From the NCBI GenBank assembly GCA_002812745.2, contig NCSJ02000236.1, positions 1 to 64,000 of the forward strand: 64,000 nt of DNA. Reading direction: 5' to 3'. Under the pieces are notes generated by a model. The model searched no databases, was not told the DNA's origin, and worked only from the letters and a program-made list of their open reading frames with translations. The stretch is from Scytalidium lignicola. Lineage: Eukaryota; Ascomycota; Leotiomycetes. The position numbers and the translations under genes are program-made. Below, piece after piece: positions 37,111-48,472 of the stretch (its first letter is position 1; each line of letters opens with the position of its first letter).

Positions 37111-38868
37111 TTACTCTTGCTCACCCCGCCATCCAACACACCTCCAACAATCAAAAATATGAGTCGGATCGTATCTGTTCTTGACCTCCAATAGTTTGTC
37201 GTATTTCGCGCCGAAAAATGTCTTCTGCCAATCCGGTTCCTCGTAATGAGCTTCGTTGAAATATGCTCCCCCGCCCGGAGTCAACTTCTTGAGAGGATCC
37301 AACATTTCCAGAAAACCATTCGTGGCATCTTTAAGGTCCTCAGGTGCTAGTGGTTTCCCCCATTCTCCGACATGAATAACGTGCCACATCGCGTCTCTCC
37401 ATGCTGGGAGAGCGGATGTCGCCTGATCGCTATCATGGTCGGACAATGGTGTTTCGAGAACCACCTGGGTTGCAGTGAGATCCAGGACACTTCTGGCCTT
37501 CACCATACCCTCGATCACGCCGTCGACTAGTGAGTCTACAGTATCGGGTGCAGTAAACAAATGGCGAGGCAAAAGTCGGGAGGCGAGTATCGAAAAGATA
37601 CCAGCCGGTTCCGTACTGCCGGTGATGACAGCGGATGTTGCTAAGTAATCGGTATAAGTTGCATAAGAAACATAGTCGTTCTCAACAATCGTTATATCCG
37701 TTCTGTTGCTCATGAGCTCAGCAAAAGATGCAGTTGCGGATTTCAACTTGGCGCCATTGTCGCCGTATGGTAGGGTAATCTCAAAAGACACCTTCTCTAG
37801 GTAGTAATCTACTCCTCCCGTAACCAGCTGTGCAGACCATACGGCCTGGTTGTTAGCATGGGCCGTCATAATCTCCCTTAGAGCTGTGATATTGCTATCA
37901 GGGCCCACTCCGTTAAAGTTTGCTACGAAGTTGTACACATGAAAAGGCAAGGCTGGGTGAACCTGGAGGCGGTACTTCGTGAGAACGGCGAATGTACCCC
38001 CTCCGCCACCGCGCATCGCCCAGAAGAGATCTGGGTCATTGCACTCGTTAATAACCCTCAATTCACCATCGGCAGTGACAACTTCGAATTCCACGGCATT
38101 GTCCACCATCAAGCCATACGTAGTCGTGAAGTGACCCAAACCTCCTCCCTGGCCGAAGCCGCCCGCAATTCCAACAGATTGTTCATATCCACCTGTAATA
38201 TCCATCCCATGTGAGTTAAAATAACGATATGCATCTCCCGCGACCACTCCAGCTCCCATCTCGCCAATATTTTGCCCGTTGGCTGCCGGACAGTTGGACG
38301 CAGTGAAGTTTGGGTAGAATTGCAGGTTGTCCAAGTTATGGGTCCAAATTGCCAGAGAGTTTGGTACGGACGAACGGCCAAAGAAGTCATGGCCCGTATT
38401 TTTAATGCTAAGGCGAATGTTGTGGGCTTTCGCGAATTGAAGGCCTGTCGATATATGGGATGCATTCAAAGCGTCGATGTAATACGATGCCAGTCTTCCT
38501 AGAGAGCAGCTGCCGTATAGAGTTTCTTCTGGATCGGACGATAACAAAGAACAACTGGATGTACCACAAGCCTCCCAGTTTAACCAGAACGTCTGTCCAT
38601 AGTAATCTCCCCTAAGAATGCTACTGTTATAGCTGGCCTCCACGGTAGAGCACGCTGCTGCGTCATAGTATTTCGAGTTCTGATAGCAAGGCGCACCCAT
38701 CGGAACAGTCTGAAATAGCTGACCATCAACACTCCGATTCAATTGCTGCCATACTTCCAATTTTGGCCAGCATTTCTGCCCAGGTTGACAATTGTAGCCT
38801 GGATCGGTACTCGCGGATGCCACCAAGGCAAAACTAAGGGAGGAAACGAAATAAACAAGAAGTTGCAT
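37111..38868 (-). CDS. Secreted FAD-linked oxidoreductase (BBE-like)
   Basis: A 585-residue, intronless member of the FAD-binding PCMH/berberine-bridge family. These secreted flavoenzymes oxidise sugars, alkaloids or other small molecules and are frequent in metabolite clusters. Signal peptide MQLLVYFVSSLSFALVASAS. The FAD domain carries SIKNTGHDFFGRSS, whose His (about residue 160) is the expected covalent 8-alpha-histidyl attachment site. The second covalent cysteine of bicovalent members seems absent (GIAGGFGQGGGLGHFTTTYG). MRGGGGGTFAVLTKYRLQVH follows. The BBE C-terminus ends with NRYDPTHIFDCWRCVGW. Several N-glycosylation sequons are present. The substrate cannot be predicted. It stands beside an MFS-transporter relic on the same strand. 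Confidence 0.94.
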   Translation of the reverse strand: MQLLVYFVSSLSFALVASASTDPGYNCQPGQKCWPKLEVWQQLNRSVDGQLFQTVPMGAPCYQNSKYYDAAACSTVEASYNSSILRGDYYGQTFWLNWEACGTSSCSLLSSDPEETLYGSCSLGRLASYYIDALNASHISTGLQFAKAHNIRLSIKNTGHDFFGRSSVPNSLAIWTHNLDNLQFYPNFTASNCPAANGQNIGEMGAGVVAGDAYRYFNSHGMDITGGYEQSVGIAGGFGQGGGLGHFTTTYGLMVDNAVEFEVVTADGELRVINECNDPDLFWAMRGGGGGTFAVLTKYRLQVHPALPFHVYNFVANFNGVGPDSNITALREIMTAHANNQAVWSAQLVTGGVDYYLEKVSFEITLPYGDNGAKLKSATASFAELMSNRTDITIVENDYVSYATYTDYLATSAVITGSTEPAGIFSILASRLLPRHLFTAPDTVDSLVDGVIEGMVKARSVLDLTATQVVLETPLSDHDSDQATSALPAWRDAMWHVIHVGEWGKPLAPEDLKDATNGFLEMLDPLKKLTPGGGAYFNEAHYEEPDWQKTFFGAKYDKLLEVKNRYDPTHIFDCWRCVGWRGEQE

Positions 38869-39484
38869 GATGCCGTGCGTGCCGTGCTTGTAAAATATTT
38901 CTGGCCCTTTAAGCTCATCCTCATGTAGAGACTTGCCAAGGTCCTTTATATGCCATTCTGGCCTTCACTTGAAAGGTCAACCGGCTGGAAAGACCAGACG
39001 TCATATTTGGCCAAAAAAGGCATCCTGATCGAAACTGTGGGGATGAATTCGTAAATACACGGCACGGGTGGTTATTGACTTACTGCAATCTGTCACCATG
39101 TTGCAAAATAGGCCAAGATCAGAGAATTAGTGCTGCTCAGCACATAAATACCATGTACTATGCGTATCGCAATACAGTCAGACAGAGAGAAGCTTAAATA
39201 AGTAAGAAGCCCGCTCCGGGCCGGGGAAATTTGATCGAAATCGGCAATAATACGAAGACATGGTAGAATTTGTTAAACAAGGGCCTATAGATGGTGAGGA
39301 TATGAACAAAAGCGAGCCGCTACGAGCCTGACTCCTTTTTCAGTTAGCACCATAATTTACGAAAGCTACGGAGTAAGCTTTTGCGGGGACTTCAACGTCA
39401 TGTATTTCTTCGCCTACCGGAACAAACCCGCGAGGAGCAGGCCCGAATTAGAATTAGTCTTCTGTTAAAGATAGAACAGCATGC
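38869..39484. promoter_or_regulatory. Upstream region of the FAD-oxidase gene
   Basis: About 600 bp between the oxidase start (minus) and the 3' end of the MFS relic. It should hold the oxidase promoter. No coding sequence is supported. Confidence 0.45.
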
Positions 39485-40150
39485 ACAGCATGACTAACAT
39501 CAAAATAGCACCCTCACCAAACATTCTAGGAAGTGTATCTGCAAGATCTGCCATTAGTCCTCCCACCGTTGGTTTGTTGGCCGCCATGGGGCCTCCCTGG
39601 GTCTTTCCCCATGCATGAACTTGGGATTCCAGCCCCATTGAAGCTCATGGGGAATATTAAGAATGCCCGTGACTGGCACTTCTTTTCTTTTATGATCTCC
39701 TCGATTATCGTTCGTCTAATGTATTGATTAGCTTAAAGTCGCCTTAGTAAATAACACTGGAATACTCACATTATTCCCACAGTTCCATTAATAGCTCCGT
39801 CAAATACATGCCAGAAGACTGCCTGGGCAAAAGTCGTGGCGAATCCATAGCTTAAATAGGAGATCGCTGTTCCTCCCAATTTAATAAGCAGGACTGATTT
39901 TCGACTTTCAGACCTTGAATCCACAATTTGACCCCCATAACATCGTTGTCATCACCTGTGCTCCAGTAAAACTGCCTTGTAGTATTCCTACCTGAAATGA
40001 AAGCGTAGAGTCAGATAACGAAGGATTAAAGCTCTTAAGTTGGTAGAACATATATGGCTTCAAGGATGCTACTTGCAAAAAGTCCACTATTCGACAGAGA
40101 AAAAGGTGCCATGATACTGATTTGGAGTTTGTATTGTTGAGGTGCAAATC
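39485..40150 (-). pseudogene. MFS transporter pseudogene (N-terminal half)
   Basis: Minus-strand remnants of a major facilitator superfamily drug/ion transporter can be read in pieces. HLFLCRIVDFLQVASLKPYM is followed by VGILQGSFTGAQVMTTMLWG (helices 1-2). A shift at a GGGGG run leads to QIVDSRSESRKSVLLIKLGG and a helix ending AVFWHVFDGAINGTVGI. An intron-like gap has a GTGAGT donor and an ACATTAG acceptor. The next piece is RTIIEEIIKEKKCQSRAFLI and then, in another phase, PTVGGLMADLADTLPRMFGE. The order matches the first half of the family; the C-terminal half is missing. Two frame changes and the truncation make it a pseudogene. It may once have exported a product linked to the adjacent oxidase. 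Confidence 0.8.
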
Positions 40151-40887
40151 TTTTAACGCGTGTTCAAAGTCGTTAGTTGACGGTGCTGCTGGGTGGGATG
40201 AAGTCGATGGCTTCTAATATCTGAGCCTTGGCGTTGATAATGAATAGAAATGTTACAGTACTTTCCTCATTTAACTCCATCACCACAGCAAATGCTAGCT
40301 TTCTGGATTAAGATTGAGCGAAGAAATCTTAGGATAATAGGGAAGCAAAGTTACCCAAGATCTCCAAGAGTTTGAATAGAAACATAGCTTACTGATGGCT
40401 ACGGTTCAATCAAACATTTCATCATCTAGCAGTGCTGACTTGTTCTAGACAGAATTATTACTAAGGCTTGGTAAGGCATGCCGGGGATTATGGCTGTGAT
40501 GCTCTTCATCAATAAGTGTATCGGTGTCGGTGCCGAAACACAACGGCAATGCATCAAGTTACACGGGTTGGTTTTCCTTACTTCCTTGTTGTAGATCTTA
40601 CAGTATTAGATCGGAAACTTATTGATGCACTCGGGGGTATTACGCAAGCAAAGCTTGTCACGTGGTGTACAAATTTCGTAAGAAAGACTCCATGTCACAG
40701 TTTGATATACTGCGCAGTGGAATGATTGGTTATATGGAGGTCTAGCAATGTAAAGTACCGTGGTTGTTGAATGATTGTATGTATGATGATTACCATACGG
40801 CCTAGCCAGTTTTCATAACTTACCAGCCGGCAAATACATAAGCACCTCAATTCCTGACACTCCATAATTATGCTTAGCTTTCAATAA
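40151..40887. other. Intergenic, nothing supportable
   Basis: About 740 bp between the MFS relic and the LINE fragment. A 69-codon plus-strand frame (40516-40725) shows no domain. It may contain the decayed 5' end of the MFS gene. Confidence 0.45.
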
Positions 40888-41372
40888 TATATAGATTTCC
40901 CTGACTGTCCAAACCTAGAACGAACGAGAAAGAGCCTCAAAACAAGGGCTTACACAGCAAGAGACTTGAGAGAGATACTGGGAAGCTGTCAAGGATGTAA
41001 ACAGATCGCTAGCTGGGTGTTAGCTACAGGAAGGCTGCAGGAGTACAAATTAGCAGTACGACTGGGGATCCAGGAGCAGAACGAGACGACGGCGAAGCAG
41101 CAGCGTCTCAGAGAACTGAGCTACTAACTACTAACTTAATAGCACAGCGAAACTCTCCCCAACCAAGCCGGTAAGCCGAGTACCGGACAAGAGGATAGTA
41201 GAGACGAGGCGAGGCAACTGCACCCAAGCAGATAGAGAGCAGCATGGAGGTTTTCACCCGGCCAGGGAGCTGGCACGGTTTCCTGTATGACAGTGTAGTT
41301 ATCCCGCATACCCTTAGGGTGGCCTCATGGCCTACGGTGTAAGAATAATAATAATATAATAATAATCTATTT
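40888..41372 (+). mobile_element. 5'-truncated non-LTR retrotransposon (LINE, Tad-like) 3' end
   Basis: A frame without a start codon runs from 40888 to TAA at 41125-41127. Its end (YTARDLREILGSCQGCKQIA, then SWVLATGRLQEYKLAVRLG) resembles the C-terminal tail of fungal LINE pol proteins. About 215 bp of 3' UTR follow and finish in an AATAATAATAATAT-type (TAA)n tail at about 41341-41372, a common LINE terminus. The copy is truncated at its 5' end, as usual for these elements. Composition is normal and there are no premature stops, so it escaped RIP. It is too short for firm family assignment. Confidence 0.65.
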
Positions 41373-44300
41373 TACTAATGATTTCTCTTCAATTTGAGTT
41401 ATCTTGAATCTTTTATTATAAGTAGTAAAAGCTTTAAGGTGTTTATACATTTGATTATGTAAAATAATAAATAAAATGTTAAAATTATATGTTGTAACTT
41501 GAATTAACTTAATTTTTTTTGTTTTTGAGTATGTTTATAATAAGAGAGATTTTTCTTTCTTGTTGTACAAGTAGCTTTTTTAGCATTATAACATGTTTTA
41601 GTTAAAAAATAATTAATTCAAAATGTAAATATTAATAAATTCAATAATTGAAGAAGAAGTAATTAGTAACATAAAGTGATCAGTAATATTAAGATTTATG
41701 TTATAGCTTCTTATATCATAAAGGGTTAGTAAGAACGGATTATTACATAAAATATCATAAGATTAAATTAAATAAATTCTAACTTATACTTAATTCTTTG
41801 ATTAATAGGTTTTAATTGTTAATATATTAATATATAATATGAGCAAAGCTAAATCCACATACGAGATTGCTGATGCTAGCATCCGGCAACTACTTGTTAA
41901 ACTTTCACTTATACAATTTGTTAGTAATCTAAATATACATTTAAGTACAAGTATACTAAACTAAGACATACAGGTAATTTAAAATATACAAAAAAACACT
42001 GTAATTATTATAATTGAAACTTTCTTAACTACTTTTATTATTTTATTTCAGCTTTTAATAGTATCTTCATACAGTTTTACTTTTCTAGAAGATTTATATC
42101 CTGATTTAAAANGTTTTACAAACTTCAATTTAAGCATAAGTACATAATAATAGTTATACTTTTACTAGACATGATAACAAGTTTTATAAAGTAATTTATA
42201 CTTATGCTTAAGCTAGGAAATATCAATTTAAAAGCAAGAAAAGCAAAATTTACTCTTCTAAACAATATAAAGAAAGTTCTAAAAAATGTAATTATAATAT
42301 AAGAGTAATTATTACTTTAAAGAGTAATAGTTAAAAGCTTAAAATTTTAAAACCTACTTATAATCATAATAATAATTAAGCTATAACTTACTCTTAGTAT
42401 AAAGTAGTTACTTTAACTACTGAGTAATATGCTTATATTATAGCTAATACATGTATTAACATGAAAAACGCTTAAATCTTTAATTCCTTTTCATTTTAAC
42501 AACTAGATATTCTCTTGAAGTCAAGTAATATTATTAATATTACTTAAAGTACAAAGCTAAAAAATTTATCTAGTAAAATACTAATTTAATAGTTATTATA
42601 TGTTTTAACCTATTCTCTTATTTATTATTTACTAACAAATTAAGTAAAAACTTCAAGAAAGAAGCTTTTGTAAAGTATATACTAATTAATTTAACTAATA
42701 ACCTTGTTTAGTTATTTTATATAAATCTTACTATAATATTTATATATTAACAACACCTTGATATTCTCCTTATAAATTACACTTACAAAACTAATCAATT
42801 TTNACATGTTATTCCTTAATATATATATTATAACTAGTAAAAATAAAGTGTCGTAAATTAAGCTAGCATTTCTTTCTAATAAGACTGAAGAATTATACAA
42901 CTAAGTTTTAAGACAATTTAAAGAAGTAATAAATAAATATAATATTCTAGAGTTACTTTTTATTGTAATTAATAAAAAATTAACTTTAATAAATAGTATC
43001 AATTCATTTTCCCTTAATTCCAATTATATTCTTTGCTGATAACATGTTAACATGAATATATTAACTAAAACTAAAAATTCTTTTTATCTTCAGTTAAAGA
43101 GAATAGTATTTATAAAAGGTACTTTACTTTTCAAGAATTTATAAAAGCATGAAAAACACTTTTAAACTCTTGAACTGAAGAAGTTTATTTATCTAATCTT
43201 ATTAAATTTCATGCTTTTCCTGATATTGTAATTAAATATGTTAAGAATACATAGTTAATCTTATAAAAGGAAAAGCTAATACAGTATTAGATTAACTAGT
43301 ACTATTACTTTAAAATAGTAGTAACTTCTTTAATTGAAAGGTATTATAATACTTTAAAGATATATTTGTAATGAGAAAATGAAAATCTTAATAATGTATT
43401 TAAGAAATTAGTCTTGTTTTAAACTACTCAGCAAAAAAGCATATCTGCTATTATAACTCAAGAACAACTTCAAATTAAGTATTATATTAATATATTACTT
43501 TTTATAATAATTATTAGTTAAGTTTATAATTATACTTTTTAAAAGATTTTAGTTAAACAAATTAAAATTCTTAAAANCTAGAGTTATAATATTTCTTGAA
43601 GAATGTAATTGTACAATTTAAAAGTTTATAAGCTTTTTTTGTTATTATACTGTATAAAAACACTAATAAGTTAAGAGGGTAATTCTTCCAAAAGATATAT
43701 ATGTTCATTAATATTATAATAAGCAAACTGAAAGTACTTTAGTTAATTATAACATTTAAGAACTTGTATTAAACTTATAAATTGTACAAAGTAAAAGAAG
43801 GTTAAGAGGAGCTTTTAATAAGAGTACAAATTTAGCATTTAGTATTAAGCGTTTACTATCAACTTTTAAACTCCTTATTAGTTTAGCTTTTCCAATTATA
43901 AAGATTTTAACTATAAGAATATATCTTACAACCTTGGAAACAATTGTTCAAGCATTTGTTCAACAAAAAAGTATATTAAATAAACAATAATATACTACTA
44001 AGTTTAACTGTACAATTACTAGAATTAGACTTTAAAGAATTAACAATATTAAGAATACTTATAAACCTAAAACAGTACAAGAATAAGATTATCAACTTGG
44101 AATTTCATTAATATATTAAATAGATTCTGTAAAAGAAACAATAATGTTAGTTAACTTAGCAATTCAAAGCAATCTAAATATAAAAAAGCTTAGAAGAATC
44201 ATAAAAAAAATAAGATTATATTAAAGTTATAATATAGTTAGAATATACAAATTTAGCTAGAAAAAGTAGTGTTAGTAAATTAAATTAGTTGAATAAATTT

Positions 44301-45060
44301 TATTATTCAGTCTCTTTGCATAGTACAAAATTGTATGAGAACGCGAGGTAGTAGAGTGCTTGAAGTGTGCTTGGTATCGGCAATCTCGTATGTAAATTTA
44401 AGTAAACCAGGAGTAGATTTAAGTTTGCTTAATAATATATATAATTATAAAATTAAATTATAAATAATATTTAAAATGTTTATTCTTATAATGTTTAGAA
44501 AAATTTAAAATTAAAAGTAATTTAAAGTTGTTACTTTTTTAAAAGAATAATTAATACATTAAACTAATATTTAATATTTAACATTCTTCATTAACATTAA
44601 TATTTAATAAAGAATAAGTAAATAAACTATTTTTAAATATATTAATTTATTGATTAATCCTTTTTAATCTTCTATATAAGACTAATTAGTTAATTTATAT
44701 TAATGTTAATTAATTTTAATCAATATAAGGATTAAATTAACTTGACTAATTATTAACTTTAAAGTTATTAGAAGATGTTAAAATAGTTAATAAAGAAAAC
44801 ATCTTATATCTTTTTACAAGTTATACTTTACTTTTATTATATGAAAATTTTATTAAAGAAGAATAAGTATATTAAACTTCTCACCTTTAATTCTTCATAT
44901 ACTTATTTTCTAACAGTTAATTTTCAAACAGTATAACAACTTCTATTATTAAGGAAACCGAATTCTTAAAGACTAAACCTTTTCAATTTATGTCGTCTAT
45001 CTTCTTATACAATGATCTTATACAGTTTACCTCTTTGAGAATACCAACCTTACTAGACTA
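41373..45060. other. Extremely AT-rich, RIP-like block
   Basis: Composition drops sharply to long A/T strings with CpA-poor, TpA-rich sequence and no usable frame. It contains the inverted-repeat-bounded element at 41850-44400. Elsewhere nothing can be identified. Such blocks are normally RIP-mutated transposon remains packed as heterochromatin. Confidence 0.75.
41850..44400. mobile_element. Unclassified DNA-transposon-like element with 29-bp TIRs
   Basis: The 29 bp at 41850-41878 and the reverse complement of 44372-44400 match at 24 positions, including a perfect core ACATACGAGATTGC. All five mismatches are transitions, as RIP would leave. Both ends begin with TA, consistent with a Tc1/mariner-type TA target duplication but not proof of it. 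The 2.5-kb interior is too AT-rich to read. A C-terminal stretch near 43930-44200 is faintly like a basic transposase tail. The superfamily is not assigned. Confidence 0.55.
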
Positions 45061-45079
45061 TTATATTGGAGGATCGACA

Positions 45080-45514
45080 ATGTCTTACTTCAACAATTCA
45101 TAGCAGAGGCAACAACTTAATTATGGACAAAATCTCAATCGTTTCATCTATCTACGTCTCATTTCATGGATTAGTGAGGGCAGCTCGACTGTTCCGCTTG
45201 AAGGACAGTCACGAATAGAGGATCCCCAATTCAGCCAGCTTAATAGCTTCACCTACCTGAGCGAATAGGATGAACAAGGCCTTGTCTCCGAGTTATATCA
45301 TATTGCAACGTTGGTTTATAAGAGACAATGCATTAGTCGGTCTCGTGTACAAGAGGCATACAAAACTCCAAGGGAGGTGCAAAGGGGCAATCTCGCCTTA
45401 TGGGCAACTCAGCTGATTCAAGTACTACCTTCGGGCTCTTACTACGAGAAAACGCTTCTCTGCCCAATTGGAACTGTCTCTAAGGAGCTCACAGTTGCTA
45501 ACGAGCCGGAATGA
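45080..45514 (+). pseudogene. Broken fungal-specific transcription factor fragment
   Basis: One continuous plus-strand frame carries two internal TAG stops (near 45101 and 45269), each at a position where CAG is expected. The readable part (LVSELYHIATLVYKRQCIS, then LPSGSYYEKTLLCPIGTVSK) matches the C-terminal region of Zn2Cys6-type fungal regulators, where a conserved helix is followed by an LLWPI-like motif. The 5' portion with a zinc cluster is absent and upstream sequence is AT-rich. I infer a regulator gene truncated and mutated at the edge of the repeat block. Confidence 0.6.
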
Positions 45515-45855
45515 GAGTATATCATGCCTCGGCTCCAGTCACTGGAACTATGATTTCGTACGAANCACTTTATTAGACTGGTACAGCAGTACCTTTTAAG
45601 TTATTAGAGGATAAATGATCAAGGGGGTATTGAGGAAGACAGTAAAACAATTCTATTAGGCTAATTAGTGAACACATATATTTATGATTTGATGCTTAGG
45701 TAACTTACTAGTTGTCATAGCGATAAGCAATATCTGTGAAGAGCGTGCGATGAGCGAGAGTCGCGCTTTTATCACACTTTAGTACTTCATATATATTAGC
45801 TAGTATAAGCTGTACAATTTTAAGAGCAGAGAATTTATTGTAGATTATTACTTAG
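45515..45855. other. Convergent spacer
   Basis: 341 bp between the regulator fragment and the 3' end of the bZIP gene, with an N near 45566. No coding signal. Confidence 0.5.
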
Positions 45856-47209
45856 TTAGAGCACTATCTCATCATCTCCTCTCATCTCTCTCCACCATCT
45901 CGATTGCCCATACAACTCATCATCAGGACCTCCTACAATAGACACCCATTTTTTCAAAAACCACGGCTGAGCTTCCCAACTTCTCATATCCCAGGGCGTC
46001 CCGTTACCCAAAGGAGATACTCCTTTAGCTGGAGACATGTCTCCCCAGCAAATGAGGCCGCCATTCAGGCAATCATAAAAAAATTCATCCTCGTCAACAA
46101 GAGGGGGGTCGTGGGCCAAATGCTCGATTAGACGCTCTCTCATATGTGGAAATGGATATATATCAATAAATGGATGATGGCTAGTTGTAATTTGCATTGG
46201 ACTTGGCCTTAAATCTTTCTTGATGCTCTGAAATATGTTCTGAACAGTAGTGACGATCTGAGTTTGATACGCAGATTCCGTCAGACAAGGACGATAGAAA
46301 GGCGATACACTGCCTTCTCCGCAAAGCATATGTTCTGAGAATCCTAGCAGAAGTGCATTCGCCTTGATTGCGTTGATAAATGTCAGGATGTTAAGGCGAA
46401 GGAAATTAGACCTAGGGGACGGCAGTCCTAGCATATGCAGTCTAGTACTATAAGATCCAAAATTAGCTAGTATGAGGCCATCTCCGTGTGTTTCAACGGT
46501 CATGCTGCTTCCAGAAGCTTCTGTATTGTCAGAAGGATCCAGCTCAATAATCCTGGGGTCTGCTTGACTCATGGACCATGTCTCCGAATGTGTTCCGAAG
46601 AAGTGATCTAGATCTCTAGCTAAGCTTTGCTGTTCTGAAGAACCAATCGTAGCTGAATTCTCAAATAGGGAATGGAACTCTATAGTGGAATTGGGGGATA
46701 GAGTGTTGTATAAACGAGAGAGCGTGTTGCTGGGTCCAGTACTACCACTGTTTTCGTCAAGCATTAAATCGCCATCCAACGAAAAATTAGGATTAGGGTT
46801 GGATATAGCATTATCAAAGTCGAATAATAAGTCTGTTTGTGTTTCATTTAAGTTCACTGGGGGACTAGTATCAAAAGCCTCTGTTCGACTGGGTTGATTC
46901 TGGATGTCTGATTTGCTCTGCTCTGGCGAGTGCTCAAGTTGCTCAGGCAAGGTCCTGTGTTCATTGCTAGACTGAGAGTCAGGTGGGTTTACAGATGAAG
47001 CAAGAAGCTCTAGAGCCTCGATGCGTTTCTTCTGCTTCTCTCCTGTCTCATCTGTCAGTCTACGCTGCCATTGCTAAATATATCAAAGACTAACGATAGG
47101 TCCTAGAGGACTGCCGATTCTGCTGCTTTCTTTTCTCTGATACGCTATTGGCTTTGCGTACTTTAGGAGCTGAAGGTACTCCAGCTGATATACCAGACAC
47201 TTTAGTCAT
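45856..47209 (-). CDS. bZIP transcription factor with DUF3425 C-terminus
   Basis: Exons 47209-47095 and 47042-45856 give 433 residues. The intron has a GTTAGT donor and a GAGACAG acceptor, and its removal joins a bZIP-type basic region (about residues 25-50: KRKQQNRQSSRTYREKQKKR then IEALELLAS). The leucine-zipper part is short and poorly defined. A long acidic/Ser-Asn-rich middle follows. The C-terminal 140 residues are typical DUF3425: a GLICWGDMSPAKGVSPLGNG stretch, PWDMRSWEAQPWFLKKW, and ELYGQSRWWREMRGDDEIVL at the very end. Such proteins are nuclear regulators, often of metabolite or stress genes. It is divergent from an SDR gene 299 bp away, which makes that gene its likeliest local target. 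Confidence 0.9.
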
Positions 47210-47508
47210 GTCGACTATTACTATTAAAGGGATTCGAGGTGATCAAGTTGGTCACGTCAGCAAATCGAAGAGAGTTTCTGGTGATATCATCAACTTCTGG
47301 CCTTGACCTTTACTCCTCAGTTACACGCGTGATAAACAACGTACCATAAATGCTGATCTGAAGCTGACGCTAGCAATATTGTTCTATATAAAGAATGGTT
47401 TGTCGCAACAGCACCATTTGTTTTCAGTTAAAGTTGACATTTTCATTGTGGCGATTACATCAGAAGATATTATCTCCGAGATTATCCCCGGCTACACAAA
47501 ACCCCACA
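47210..47508. promoter_or_regulatory. Divergent promoter between bZIP regulator and SDR
   Basis: This 299-bp region contains two candidate bZIP sites. One is ACGTCA inside GTCACGTCAGC (47251-47261, the CRE-type TGACGT half-site on the other strand). The other is the near-palindrome TTACACGCGTGATAA (47331-47345) with a perfect CACGCGTG core. Position and symmetry suggest auto- and cross-regulation. Binding is not shown. Confidence 0.5.
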
Positions 47509-48472
47509 ATGCCGAAAACAATTTTCATCACTGGTGCGAGCAGTGGCATTGGACTTGCATCCTCAAGACTTTTCTTCAACAATGGATGGAACGTCGTTGC
47601 AACGATGCGGACCCCATCCGCTGCTGCGGCCGACCTTAAAACACTTGATCCTGCTCGCATCTTGATCCTTTCAGTTGACGTGGAGGACAAGAAATCGATC
47701 GGAGAAGCTCTCGATGCCGGGATTAATAAATTTGGCAGGATTGACGTCGTGGTGAATAACGCAGGATATGGGCAATTTGGTCCTTTTGAGCTGGTCTCAG
47801 ATGAGAAGATCCAGAAACAGTTCAGAGTGAATGTTTTTGGTATGAGCACTACATTTCTATACATTATTTTACCACTCCTCCCTCCCCCCCCTCGCTCTAT
47901 TTTACGTTGCATATTGCATACTTCAACTTAGCTTACACTTGCTCACTGCTATCTCAGGCGTCATGAATGTAATTCGTCTTATTCTTCCCCATTTCCGCGC
48001 CAATGGGAGTGGGACCATCATCAATGTTTCTTCTGGTGGTGGCATCTTCACTCTTCCTAGCATGTCTCTCTACTCCTCGAGCAAATTTGCTCTCGAAGGC
48101 TTTACGGAGTCCATCTCGCATGAGTTGGGGTCTCTGAATATTCTCGTTAAGAACGTTATTCCTCACGGCGGTGTCTCTGAAACCAGTTTCTCACAAACAT
48201 CCGCCACGGCTGCAGATGTGAGTGGTTTAGCGACGGAGAAGCTATTAGATGTCTACAAAGATTATATTCAACATTGTAATGAGAAGTATGTGGAAATTGG
48301 GAAATCGAACATGAGTGCAGAAACGGTAGCGGAGAAGGTGTGGGAGGCGGCCACCGACGGCAGCAAGAAATTCAGGTATTTTGTGGGAAATGATGCATGT
48401 GGGTTTCTCAAGGCAAGGCATAACGCAAAGGATGACGAAGAATATATGGAATATGTGCGTCACTTTTTTTAA
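47509..48472 (+). CDS. Short-chain dehydrogenase/reductase (classical SDR)
   Basis: Exons 47509-47839 and 47958-48472 give 281 residues; the intron is 118 nt. The NAD(P)-binding motif is ITGASSGIG (residues about 7-15). NNAG is at about 83-86, the catalytic Ser lies in NVSSGGG and the catalytic YSSSK is at Tyr149-Lys153. The C-terminal part is of the type seen in retinol-dehydrogenase-like and oxidoreductase SDRs of fungi. The substrate is unknown. The start ATG sits directly before PKTIFITGAS, leaving no presequence, so it is cytosolic. A longer open frame upstream is non-coding leader. It probably works with or under the divergent bZIP regulator. Confidence 0.95.

Noticed and set aside
47395..47508. 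Upstream extension of the SDR frame
   Set aside because: Starts from a non-standard or distant codon; the ATG directly before the Rossmann motif matches the family.
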